Shown here: one piece after another, positions 45,500-57,600 of the stretch
Numbering within the stretch: the stretch's first letter is position 1
How the letters are laid out: each line of letters opens with the position of its first letter
NCBI GenBank assembly: GCA_030770535.1
Contig: JASVEC010000072.1
Location: forward strand, 1 to 64,000
DNA length: 64,000 nt
DNA from: Batkoa obscura
Lineage: Eukaryota > Entomophthoromycota > Entomophthoromycetes > Entomophthorales > Batkoaceae
Direction: 5' to 3'
Program-made: the position numbers and the translations under genes
Notes under the pieces: generated by a model
What the model saw: only the letters and a program-made list of their open reading frames with translations
Told to the model about the DNA's origin: nothing
The model's database searches: none

Positions 45500-47001
45500 A
45501 TGATAACGAATAGTATTAAAAACAATACCAATACTTCGCTAAGCTTGGATTCATGTTTAAGCAATGAAACTAATGAGAATGTAAAGTATAATCACTATAT
45601 CACACGAACAATATTAATATTGTGTTTTTTTAGCTTAAAACTTATAACGAGAATTATACAAAGAGATTGGATCCGATTAATGAGCTCATTGAAACAGAAA
45701 CTTCATTTTTAAATGACTTGACATTAATCCGAGAAGTAAATAAAAAATAACTATTCATATAAAGTATTATATTTAACAATTCCATTCTTATTAGGTTTAT
45801 ATCCCCAAGATTAAAGAGTCATGTTTATGGAGTAAATCGGACCCCAATGTTATTATCAACAATATATTTTTTAATTATGAGAGCTTATTGGAAGCATCCG
45901 AAAATTTAGTGAACAATTTAAGAAAAAGAAGAGAAGAAGATAGTTTAATGAAAACAGTTGGGGATATTTTATTAAGTTTCACTAATGATTTGAAAAATTT
46001 TGGTTATTATGCATCTCATGCTCAATTCTCAATGAAATATTGGTTGAGTGAAAGAATTAATGAAACTACTTTAGCGAAATATTTACTGGTAAGTGATAGG
46101 TTTATTTGTATTCGGAAATAGAATTAATATTTTTATTGTTATAGAAATGTGAATTAGATAAACGAGTGAACAAACGTAATTTAGATACCTTTTTAACCCG
46201 ACCAACTTATCGATTAGGACAATACCCATTATTAATTAAAGAAATATTAAAATATACCGAAATGAATAGTAAAGAGAGTAAAAATTTATTAGAATCCTTA
46301 GCAAGATTTGAATCTTGTTTGTCATTTATTGATTCCATTACAGATAAAGAAGAAAAGAGACTACAATTAAAAGAATTACAAGATCGTATGTTTTATAAAA
46401 ATGGGGATATTTCGGTAAGTTTATCATGATGGCAATAATAGTTTATATTATTATTTATTTATTTATTTGTTTATTTATAATTGTTATTTTAAAATAGACA
46501 TTTGGACTTACTGATGAAAATCGAGAAATAATTCATGAAGGCAATTTAATCAAACCCCCTTTTGGCCAACAGTTAACTTTATTTTTATTTGATCATGCTT
46601 TATTTTTAACAAAAGCAAAAAGAATCAAATTTACTAATATTGATGAATATGAGCTAATTCAAAAGGTAAGCCAATTTTAATAATATTAACATAATAATAT
46701 ATAAGTTAAAGGTAGCCGATTATTAATTTATTTTATTTAGCCCATTGAACTTGATCAGTTACATTTAGAAGAATACAAAGGGATTATGGGAATAACTTAT
46801 TCAAAAAGTAGTAACGATAGTGCATTTACAATAGTCAAAGTGAATCCAAATACTAAAATCGAAAAAATTAATTTAATTTGTACTTGTTCAAATGAAAAAG
46901 AAATTTGGATGGGAAAAATTAATAAACAAAGAGATATTTATATGGCAAAAAAAGCCATGGCCAAATTTAAAAATAGTAAAAACAAGTCATTTACTTGCTA
47001 G
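45500..47001 (+). CDS. Small Rho-type GEF (DH-PH)
   Basis: Six exons. After an Asn/Ser-rich start (MITNSIKNNTNTSLSLDS) comes a Dbl-homology domain: RLDPINELIETETSFLNDL, NNIFFNYESLLEASENLVNN and the conserved helix TRPTYRLGQYPLLIKEIL. A PH-like domain follows (IHEGNLIKPPFGQQLTLFLF, then FTIVKVNPNTKIEKINLICT). It ends KSFTC at a TAG. About 430 residues with no CNH or DEP domain, unlike the Rom2-like GEF 8 kb downstream. DH domains catalyse GDP release from Rho GTPases, here probably Rho1 or Cdc42 at the plasma membrane. The exact start is uncertain; exon 1 is short and upstream exons could be missed. Confidence 0.8.
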
Positions 47002-47876
47002 GATGATTAAAGGTCTAGAATCAATGGCTTCATTTATCAAAAGTCATGATACTTTGTTTGTTTTTTAGGTTGATTGAGATGAGAAGAGTTAAGTTATTTT
47101 TTCGATGAAGTTATTGCTGTTTTTTATAGCATGTAACGATACACACGGTACTCTTGAGTTTTATTGCTTCTTATTCAATAGTATCTGGATTTGGCTATAT
47201 TAAGTTTTAGTTGTTTTACTGTTCACTCTTTTCTATGACAAAGAGTACAAAATAGTTTTAATTAATAAATAGTAGTTTATTTATTTTGCATTAAAAATTA
47301 ACATTTATTAAAAATAAAGTTTATAAAATGTTTTTTATATTAAAAACTTGAGAATTATAATGGCTTTGTAGTGTGTGAAAGGTGATCAATTTAATGAAAC
47401 AAAAAAAATGTTCTTTTAAAACAGCTTTCAGTTAGATGTCATTAATATTTTTTAGTTTGAAGTCAAAGTATTTTAATATAAAATTAGAGGTCCCAAAGAG
47501 AATATAGGACTTAAATTCATATTAATATAATTTGACTCCAAACTGAAATGTATGAAAAACATCTAACTGCAAGCTGGTTTAATCGTATTTTTTTGATGAA
47601 ATTTGTTCAATTATTTTAAACCCCAGTTTTTAATATCATAAGCTTAATAATTGAAATTACGGTAACAAATGAAAGTAATAAAAGCATGATATTAATCCAA
47701 GGTTATGAAAAAATTATTTATAACAAGCATAAATTTAATATATCAACTACCAATAGTTTTCCAGCTTCTAAAGATTAAATAAATAATCAATTAATTTAAA
47801 CGTTAATAAAAGAGGAGAAAGGGAAAGTGTTGACAAAAGTAAGGCTTGATATTTTAATTTTTTAATTTTTATTATA
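47002..47876. other. Gene-free stretch with a foldback element
   Basis: 875 bases with no coding sequence; the main feature is the long inverted repeat at 47383-47612. Confidence 0.5.
47383..47612. repeat. Foldback (long inverted repeat) element
   Basis: The left arm (about 47383-47481) pairs with the right arm (about 47520-47612) around a ~40-base centre. Matching blocks include CAGTTAGATGT with ACATCTAACTG, and AGTTTGAAGTCAAA with TTTGACTCCAAACT. Arms have mismatches, so it is not recent. It differs in sequence from the TA-element family and is seen once in the window. It could be an unrelated foldback MITE. Confidence 0.7.
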
Positions 47877-49566
47877 ATGAATTTAAAAAGAATGGTAACT
47901 TCTTATTTCAATGGTGGTGAGCAATTGTTTCCATCAACGTTACCAACTTATGAAGCAGTGGCTGCAGAAGATAGAGAAGTTGAAGTTGACTCACAGTTGC
48001 ATGAAGAGAAAAAGGTAAAATTAAACTACCTTACCTAATTATTTTCCAAGCACTAACCTCTTCACTATCTAGCTTGAAAATATCAGAGATTTCTTTTATT
48101 ATTTTCAGACGCTATTATGTATCGGGATGTTATTTTTAATCTTTTTTTCATTTAAAACGTTATATGTTACTTTTACTGGCAGCTTACCAAATTTACAAGA
48201 GATGCGGTTGATGAATAAATACCATTTAAATAATGGTACCAATTCTTACGCACCAACAGTGATATTGATTTCTTTAGATGGTTTCAGAGCGGATTATTTA
48301 AACCGAAACATAACACCTAATTTAAATCGTCTCGGTAATATACAACATAAAACAACTTAAACTACAGTTACTGATAATTTCTAGTTGAATCTGGCACCTC
48401 CCCAAAATATATGATACCAAGTTTTCCTTCGGTTACATTTCCCAATCATTACTCAATAGTAACTGGATTATTACCAGACTCTCATGGTATTGTTGGAAAT
48501 ACCTTTTATGATCCCAAATTAAATCAAACATTTGACTATAGATCTTTGAAATCTAATTTAGAACCTCAATGGTGGGGTGGGGAACCAGTAATAATAATTC
48601 TATTCATAATATCTTTACTTTTTTAACAAATTATAAATTAGATCTGGATAACAGCTGAAGCTCAAAATATCCGTTCAGCAGTACATATGTGGCCTGGAAG
48701 TGATGTCAGCCATGGAGATATCAAATCAACCTACCATGAACCATTTAATAAACAATTTAAATTGAATGATAAAGTGAATCAAATATTAGAATGGTTAGAC
48801 TTACCTTCCAATTTAAGACCAAGTATGTTGGCTGCCTATATCTTTGATGTCGATACTAATGGTCATGATTTTGGTCCAAATTCAAAAGAAACCAATGAAG
48901 CTATTAAAAGAGTAGACGATACTATCGGACAATTAATTCGAGGTTTAGAAATGAGAAATCTAACCGAAATTGTTAATTTAGTTATTTTAAGTGATCATGG
49001 GATGGCTGAAGTTGCAGTAGATAATATAATTTATTTAGATGATTATATTGATATGCATAAAATATTAGCAAATCATATATTCCCTTTGGCGGGACTTGTA
49101 CCAAAGGAAGAAAAAGATATTGATAGTATTTATAATCAGCTTAAATTAGCAACTAAAAATTCAACTAATTGGGATGTTTATAAAAGAGAAGATATTCCAA
49201 GTAGATTTAAGTATGGTAAAAATGAAAGGGTACCTCCTATTGTTTGCATTCCAAAGAAGGTACGTTTAAAATATAATACTACAACAATATAATAATAATC
49301 AATTTTTATTTATTTATTTAATCTAGGGCTGGATCTTCGGAACTCAAAAAGTATATCCCCATTTGGAAGAATTAGAACATGTATATGGTATTCATGGCTA
49401 TGATAATTTAGATGAAGATATGAGAGCTTTATTTATTGGACATGGGCCTTATTTTAAAAAGAGTGTGACTATTCCACCATTTCAAAATATTGAAGTTTAT
49501 AATCTGTTGACCAATATCCTTGGGATTAAACCTTCGGTCAATAACGGTACTCTCTATCTTAAGTAA
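47877..49566 (+). CDS. Ecto-nucleotide pyrophosphatase/phosphodiesterase-like protein
   Basis: A type II membrane protein. A ~45-residue cytosolic head (MNLKRMVTSYFNGGEQLF) is followed across intron 1 by one transmembrane helix (LLCIGMLFLIFFSF). The alkaline-phosphatase-fold domain has ILISLDGFRADYL (metal Asp), PSFPSVTFPNHYSIVTGL (nucleophile Thr), AYIFDVDTNGHDFGP and LSDHGMAEV (metal ligands), and VYGIHGYDN (metal His). All expected catalytic residues are present. The enzyme cleaves extracellular nucleotides or related phosphodiesters; in fungi it helps phosphate scavenging. Five exons. No nuclease-like or somatomedin domain is attached, as usual for fungi. Confidence 0.9.
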
Positions 49567-49884
49567 TAAGTGAAGCTTTAATTAGCAATTAAGACACTCA
49601 GTTTTGTCAACATTTTGTAGCAGTAGTTTTATAGCATTAAATTTTATTATTATAATATCCTATAATTTGTATTTTTTATTATAATTTAATATGATAGTTT
49701 TAAATACTTGTATTGCATGGGCATATCTAGACAGTGTGCCCTAAATTATCCAATAAAAACGCTTAAAAACAGGAAATCATTATCGCAATTGGCGTCATTT
49801 TTTAAACTATCTTGATTATTATTTTGTAGTTTGTAAAATCTATTTTTCACTTAGTTGATATAAAAAAAATAAGAAAAAAAATTA

Positions 49885-49988
49885 TATGAGGATGTGTCTT
49901 TGTGTTTAAGAATTTTGCTAACAAAATTTCCGCTTAATAGCATTCAAAAAATAGAAAAAATAATGAAATTAAAAAAAACACCCTCATA
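49885..49988 (+). mobile_element. TA-element MITE, copy 13
   Basis: Complete, forward: TATGAGGATGTGTCTTTGTG ... CACCCTCATA, with matching G-to-A changes in both ends. Confidence 0.82.
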
Positions 49989-50006
49989 CATTGATTAGTT
50001 TTATAA

Positions 50007-50098
50007 ATGGTAGTTTTTCTGATTTCATTCCGTTGACCATTTTTTAAGCCCTATTTGAGTAAAAAGGCCACTAGCAAAATTAAACAAAAATATCTTCA
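50007..50098 (-). mobile_element. TA-element MITE, copy 14 (degenerate)
   Basis: Reverse orientation, TGATTTCATTCC, CCATTTTTTAAGCCCTATTT and CACTAGCAAAATTAAACAAA are recognisable; ends lost. Faces copy 13. Confidence 0.55.
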
Positions 50099-50271
50099 AA
50101 TTGTTTTTAAAGCATTTGAAAAACTACTTGAATAAAAAATCGTAATTTTGAATTTAGTTAAATTTGCAATTTTAATCAAAGCTTGGAAAAGCTAAATCAA
50201 CCACCAATCACATCGACTTATTTAGGCATACTATTTATAAGTTTCCTAAAAATAAAATCTAAAAATAAAGA

Positions 50272-50366
50272 TATGAGAGTATTTTTTGTTTAGGAATTTA
50301 ATTAGAATTGACCATATTTTTATTACAGAAATATTGAAAAAAATGGAAATAAAAAAACATTATTAG
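50272..50366 (+). mobile_element. TA-element MITE, copy 15 (very degenerate)
   Basis: TATGAGAGTATTTTTTGTTT start and GGAAATAAAAAAACATTA end fit the family; the middle is barely recognisable. Confidence 0.35.
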
Positions 50367-50425
50367 ATAAATTATAAGCCACTTTTTTTCTCATTCACCT
50401 AATATTAAAATAAGCAATAGAAGGA

Positions 50426-51467
50426 ATGCAAAACTTTAACGTTCAAGTAGGCGGTCATCAAAACATATTGCAAGATGAAGATAAAGCTATAATATTCAAA
50501 CCTGCCTTACCAATAGAAAAAGATTTTTATGAGCAAAGTTTGAATTTTCCAACTATTTTACCCTATTTACCTAATTTTATGGGTATTTTACACCCACGAC
50601 CAAATGTGAATCTAGAAGATATAGAAAAGCAAGAGGTTAACTTGAAGGAATTGAAGCATACTAAGTCCAAAGGTGACGATGGAAATATCCTTTTTTTTTA
50701 AATTTATACTATTAATTTAACAATTAATACTAATACTCCTTAACTTTCCCTTTACCTTTTATTTGTTTAGAAAATTTATTATCCGGTTACAAACAACCAA
50801 ATGTATTAGATTTGAAAATAGGTACGATATTAGCCGATCATTTAGCTACTGAAGAAAAGAAAGAGAGGATGAGAAAGAGAGCACAAGAGACTACTTCTTT
50901 TGAAATGGGGATAAGGGTCACTGGCATGAAGGTAAAATTTTTGTTCTAATTAAAACTATTATATGATAATAATGATCAATACTTCTAAAGGTATACAATA
51001 ACGCCACTAAGGAATACAGGGACTATGATCGAGAATACGGTGTCAACTTAACTAAAGATACGATGATCAATGCTTTTAAAGAGTTCTTTCCTAAAGAAAT
51101 AGATACTGAGTTACGGAATTGCATAATCCAAGGTTTCATAAGCGAAATCACCGACTTAACCGGTATTTTAAAAACTCTACCTATCTCGATGGCAGCTTCT
51201 TCTTTATTGTTTGTTTATGAAGGAGATAATAAAGAGCTGAGAAAAAAGATAGAGGAATATCAGTTGGATTATAACAGTGAGGATGAAGATAACGAGGAAG
51301 AAGAGGAAGAGGAAGAGCAAGAACAGATACCACCTTTTAGACTAAGATTAATTGACTTTGCTCACTCTTTTTGGTTACCACCAAAACATGAATTAGATAA
51401 AGGTTGCTTTTTGGGATTGAAGAATACAGTAGATTTTTTGGGAAAATTAGTAGAAGAAAGTAACTAA
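50426..51467 (+). CDS. Inositol polyphosphate multikinase (IPK2/Arg82-like)
   Basis: Three exons encode about 305 residues. The inositol-phosphate-binding signature is QPNVLDLKIGTILADH (P-x-x-x-D-x-K-x-G). SSLLFVYEGDN supplies the S-S-L-L motif, and RLIDFAHSFW holds the metal-binding Asp. An acidic linker (EDEDNEEEEEEEE) separates the last two, as in yeast Arg82. The enzyme phosphorylates Ins(1,4,5)P3 to InsP4 and InsP5, feeding pyrophosphate signalling, and acts in the nucleus in transcription control. The start at 50426 gives the expected GGHQN...F-K-P N-terminal lobe. Confidence 0.9.
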
Positions 51468-51672
51468 AAGTTAGGTACTTTTAAGACAAAGATAAATATA
51501 TGTTAAAGATATACACCCATGCTATTTAGAACTATAGTAGTAGTTATTAATGATCAAATTTTATACGATATATTTTTAATAAAAATTTATTTATCTTTAT
51601 TATAACATAAGGACATTTTTTAATAATACATTTAATATTTCTACTAATTAAAGTCCAGTTTAGATCTTTAGC

Positions 51673-53975
51673 TTAATGAATGGAACGTGTACGCTTCACT
51701 TCACTTCTTTGAGGTAAAATAGAATCAACATGAGGTGCCCTATGAGGCTCTTTATTTTTCAGGGCTTTATAAGCTAAAAAAGTCCATTATTAATAACACA
51801 CTCCCTTTAAAAGTAATAATGAAAACTTACCTGACTCAACAATCAATTCCACTTCACAGCGATTACGTATCAATTCCATCATTGGGAATGTAGATTGCAT
51901 ACCTTTCAATGCCCAATAATGCACTAATTCAGGGGTTGGATTAGAAAAAAGATTGTTGTAATCCGTTAAACTCACAGAAGGGAAAATGGTCACATCTCCT
52001 GAGAAAGTTTGATCGACTACGCCACGTAGTAACCGGGGTAGAAGGCCAAAATTATCTAACTGAAATCAAAGATAAAGAGTTAAAATTTACCAACAATTCA
52101 ATTAGTTTATGATTACCTGTTGAGCACGATGTAACAATTCTGATACGATAACATTACGTATCCTTGAAGTGAAAGAATCATCTTGTAGTTGAAATCCCTT
52201 TGTTACAAAGGGAGCTATGTACGGACTGGCTTGAGATACTATAAAATGGTTGACATTGAATAACTCAGATAACCTTGAGATGGGAGTTTCTCTATTTATA
52301 TTAAGTAAGTTTAAATTATAATAAAAAGGAAGAGACTATTACAATTCGGATGTTAATGAATTGGTTCTTTTTATAGCTAATTAATAGTTTAGTATGAGAT
52401 TTGAATAGATCATCATGTAAAATAGATTTACTTGATGAACTTAATGGCACAATTTCTCCATATTCATTTTTAATTAGTAAATCTACGGTATCATATAATC
52501 CTGAGATGGCTGCTGATTTTATGGCTGCACTGCGGATTAACTAGAATAATTATTAAAAATAAAATAATCAATTAAGATAACAGAACTAATCTTACAACAT
52601 TGGGAGCGGTTAAATAATTTAAAAGTTGAGGTACTTCATTTTTTCTTAACGGGGAAACGGAAATATTTAATATTCTACCAGTTTTAAAAAATGCTTCCTA
52701 ACAAAAATAAATCAACTTGGATCGACTAACAATTTCATCAGCCATTCATTGACTTACTTCAAATGTGATATCTCCAGTATTACTATAAACACAACGTTCT
52801 AATATTCTAATGTCAAGTAAATGACCTTCAAATTATTAATATCAATATCCTATCATTATAGAACAATACCACTTACCAGTCTTAAACAATCTTAACACTT
52901 TACGCCAAGTTGTACCAATTGGTTTGTTTTGTGCAAAGGCTTTTAAATTAATACCATCTGGTGTTAAAAATAACTAAATAACAGTAAATAAATTAATTAT
53001 ATACTTCTGAATTTACACCTACTGGTAACTCTTCATCCGTATGAATACAAACTAAAGCTGCAATTAAAGCCCCAATTTGAGTACCACAAATAATTTTTGG
53101 TAATAAACTTTGTTCGAATAAAGCCTTTATAACGCCTACATGAGCAATAGCAAACGTAGCTCCACCATGTAGGATTAAAGCTGTGTTACCAAAGGCCATC
53201 CTAAAATCATGGAGAAAATCCATTTTTACTTGGGGTGACAATTCTTCTGGTGTAGCTTGTGAGATACGTACTATTTGGGAGGATACTTCTTGGATATATT
53301 CTGAGATTAAATTTTTGGTACTAAACAAAATGAATTATTATTAGAATGATGTAACATTATAAAATACCCAGAATAACAATAAGAATATAATTTTGGATCA
53401 TTCATACCACCTAAATTTCTTAATACACCTAATAAAATTTAGTTAATGATATAAGAATAAATCTATCATTTAAATAATATTTTTACCTGATCTTAAAAAA
53501 TCCATCATTTCTAATAAATCATTTTTTTTATGAATTTGATTGATATATTTTAATCTTCTATAAATCAGTTGATGATCATAATATCGATTAATTGGATTGC
53601 TTTTCCATACTTCATTGTCTATTGCTGGATTTAATAATACATTATTTGTTAATCAATGTTTAGTTACCTAAAAGTCTAGGAAAGTTATAGTAAATTTTTA
53701 CTTAAGTAGCTATTTTAGATTTACCTATCCAAATGTATAGCTATCTCTGAGTATTCCTCATAAGTTTCAGCATTACTTAATCGAGTTAACAAGATCTCTT
53801 TAGAAGTTGGTTTTATTATAGAGGAGATGAATTTCTAAATTAAATGCATAAAGTAATTAACTATTAATGTACATTCTCAACTCCGATTACTTACATTCCA
53901 CCAATAATGTAATACTTCAACCCATAAAAAGAAGCAAGCTGTAACTATATCAATTAGCTTACTAAAGAATCCCAT
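51673..53975 (-). CDS. Patatin-like (DUF3336) protein, catalytic Ser and Asp replaced
   Basis: A multi-exon gene starting MGFFSKLIDIVTACFFLWVE, a membrane-inserting hydrophobic head. DUF3336 follows (RYYDHQLIYRRLKYINQIHK, LRSGVLRNLGGMNDPKLYSY). The patatin domain has the oxyanion loop ALILHGGATFAIAHVGVIKA. Where the nucleophile motif G-x-S-x-G is expected the sequence is CGTQIGAL, so Gln occupies the Ser position. The dyad Asp motif (normally D-G-S/A before the LSELFNVNHFIVSQ block) reads NSLTSELETPISRLSELFN. Both dyad residues thus appear lost. Relatives are triacylglycerol or phospholipid lipases of lipid droplets/ER. This member is probably a pseudoenzyme with a structural or regulatory role, unless splicing was misread. 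It ends RSIH*. Confidence 0.8.
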
Positions 53976-54658
53976 TTAATGAAATTGAGTAATATATTTC
54001 TAGATAATATTAGTTTTTGATTTTTTTAGTTGCTTTAATTTATGACGTTTGTTTTTCAAATGATTTAGACGTTTAACCAAATTGGTCATATTTAAGAAAG
54101 TTATTAGTGCGTTTATGAGTACTTGCTTTGTAATATTTATGTATAGGTTTTATTAAAATTACTAAAATTATGTTTTAATTTCGTATATAATTCATTATAA
54201 TTATACATGTCCTATTAACTTAACTTATATTAAAGTATTTTATTTATTCTAAAAGTTTATTTAGATAAATTATTTAGGAATAGTTTTATAATCATGTTCA
54301 ATTCAAAAGCATAAATTTTGATTAAAACATAAAAATATAATATAATTAAACACAACATCTATTTATATTTTATCAAACTAATTTTAACTAAATTAAAATT
54401 AATATTCATACAAACTTATTTTTAAAATTAAAATACTCATAAATAAATCATTAAGCATATCTCATCACATTGAAAACTCACTTTTGATTAGCCAAAAATA
54501 CAAGAAACCTTAATCCAACTTGGGAAAATGAGGTAAAAAAATCCAAAATTTAAAAATTTAAAAAATCCAAAATAATTTGACCGCCAAAACTATCAATTTA
54601 TACTTGATTGTGGCACATTCATTTTTTAATTCATTGAATTTCAACTTTAGCTTAAGTA
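53976..54658. promoter_or_regulatory. Divergent promoter region, patatin-like and Rho GEF genes
   Basis: 683 bases between outward-facing genes, extremely AT-rich, with repeated AAAATCCAAAAT-type strings at 54540-54575. No MITE. Confidence 0.4.
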
Positions 54659-57600
54659 ATGGATCAACATAATTTAGATACATTAAAAAGAAGAAAAGAG
54701 TATCCTATAGTACCACCAAAACCAATGCCACCGGTACCAATGCGACCATCCCATAGCAATGGAAACGCAACTTATCAGGCACCTAATTATCAAGCACCAG
54801 TATTACCTTCACGTTCTTCAGAGTCTAGAGACTCTTATAGCACACACTCAAGGAACAGCAATGGTAGTGGAAGCTATAAAGTACCAAGTTTACCCCCACG
54901 GTCACCAGAAAGGCGAGATAATTCATATAATACCCATTCAAGAAATAACAGTGGTGCTAACAATAAAATAGCTAATCATCAGTTTAATTTGGATTCTAGT
55001 TATACTACTAATCAACAAAATACAATGATACGTCATAGTATTAATTTTATTGCACCACCTAATTTTTCTCAACAACAAGGTAGTAGTATTCAACAAGAAA
55101 TCAATAATCATCCACGTCAAAGTTATAAGTTCCCAGATCCAGCGGATTATCTTACTTCTAAAATAAGTCCAGATACAGGAGAGTTTAGTCATAGTGATGG
55201 AAATGAAGATTATGTAGATTCTATACCAGCTTTAACTTGGGCTAACCATGATAGTTTTAATAGAGATAAGATAGAAAATCAAGATTATTTTAATCATAAT
55301 GAAAATTTACCAGCTATTATTTATGATCATGAGCCAAATAATCCATTATCCCCTGGCGCTCAAAGAAGGAATTCATTAAGTTGTTTAACTACTTTAGGGC
55401 TAGATAGTAATTTGGTTTCTCAAGAACAAATTTTACATCCCGGTTTATTAAGTGAAATTGTGGAAAGTTTCAAGAGAACATCTCAGGAGATAATGACTGG
55501 GTCCCAGATACTGGTAAGATCATTTTTCATTTGTTTAATACTTATTTATATTCAATAAAAATATCTAGGATTTAATAGAAAAAGCAGCGAATTTACCCAG
55601 GGGAAATAGAAGTTATTCTATTCTCATTTGCCAGGCTTTAGAACCCTATAATATATTCACACATACTGTGGACGAAGATTTGCCCCTACTAGATGGCTAT
55701 GAAGAGATTTACGTTGTAGACATTGGTCGATTACAAAAGCCTACATTTTCACCAAAATCAGTATTAACATATTTGACTAAATGCTATTATCCTACTTGTT
55801 CTATTATAGAGCCCTGTAATCAATATGGGTGTCCAACTAGAGTATTAATATTTTATTGAGTATTTTTAATATTTTAACATTTTATAGAAATTATACTTAA
55901 CTGGGGATGTTGGTGTATATAAAGTAGTCAATAGACTATGTGGCAATAAATCGGATTCAATTCAATCAATAGCTCATAGAAAAAGTAAAAGTCATGTGGA
56001 TATTTCTAGTATTGCAGATACAGATACATTGGTACCTTCTATATTTACAATTGATTCTTCGTTACATATAGCTGAAGTAAGTTGTATTTTATTTAAGCAA
56101 AATTTAAAAAGTTTAACCCATTGAATAAAGGAAGCAGAATTATGGATTCAAGCAGTACCTAAAGAAATAGTAGAAAGTGTCAATGTAGATGAAAAGAAGA
56201 GACAAGAATTGATTTTTGAAACAATTAAAACAGAAAGAGATTTTGTTAAAGATATGGAATTGATTGACGTAATTTTTGTAAGAGCATTAAAAAAAGGAAA
56301 TGTATATGAAAAAAGTCGAGTAGAAGCAGTATTATCTACTTTATTTTATAATTATAAAGATATTACCTTAATCAATCAAATTTTATTCCAAAAATTAAAA
56401 AAGAGACAAATGGAAGATTATATAGTTTACCAAATTGGGGATATATTTTTAGAATGGGCTAAAAATTTAGAATGTTATGCTCATTATGGGGGTCATTTGG
56501 CTTATACTCAAGATTTTATTAAAAATGAAATTGAATACAATCCCAAATTTGCTCAATTTTTAAAAGAATGTGAAAAACATCCAGAATCTAGAAGATTATC
56601 TATTCAATCTTTTGTAGGTAGAGCTACCACCCGTTTAGGTAGATATCCTTTACTTTTGGAAAGTATATTAAAAAAATCAAGCGAAAATTCACCAGATAAA
56701 ATCCTTATTCCTCAAGCTTTGGATTTAATTCGTGATACCCTTAACTTAGTCAATAAATTGGCTGGTGAAGCAGATGAAAAATTAAAAATTAATTATATTA
56801 ATTCACATTTATATTTTAAACCAGAGGATGAATATATAGTAAGAATTTTTATTTTTATTTTTGTTTTTGTTAATATTTTATTAATTTGTAAATTTAAAGG
56901 AACCCAATTTAGATCAACCTGGTAGAAAATTAATTAAAGAAGGACCAATGAAAAGGGTATCACCTGCAGGAAATCAAAATATTAAACTGTTTTTATTTGA
57001 TAATGTTTTAATATTAGCAAAAGAAAAGAAAAAAGTAGTTACTGAATATAGAGCCATATGCCCAGTATTTTAATTACAAAACTTTTAAATAATTTAAACT
57101 AATTTAACTATTTGTTCTAATTAGGCCATCCCATTGCATGCTATGCATATCAACGAAGATGCAAATGTCAAATCCTATTATCAAAAGTTAGCAGAAACAA
57201 CCAAAACAGCAAGACCATCTACAGAAAATACATTAGTAGCTTTACCACCAGATAATGATTTTGTATTCTCAATCACTTATTTTGGTAAAAAACCAGGAGT
57301 TCAATACATTACAGCTGCCAATGCTAAAGAAAAATCAACTTGGGTACAATTGATTCAAGACGCTATTCAAGCTTCACCTTATGTAATGAACAAAATTGTA
57401 CAAACCTGTAATGTATTTCAATCAGCTATGAACCAAGCTCATATCATTTGTACTTGTGATTATAAAAGTAAATTAAACTGATGAATATTTATTAACTAAA
57501 TTTAATATATTTATTTAATTAGCTAAAATTGATCAAGTATTTGTATTTGGGTGTGATGATGGTGTTCATATACTTTCACAAGCAGGAGCTTTAAGACGTG

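Larger units (their letters stand above)
49567..50425. other. Gene-free stretch with three MITE-like sequences
   Basis: Terminator and promoter region between the ENPP-like and IPMK-like genes, occupied mainly by TA-element copies 13-15. Nothing else recognised. Confidence 0.5.
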
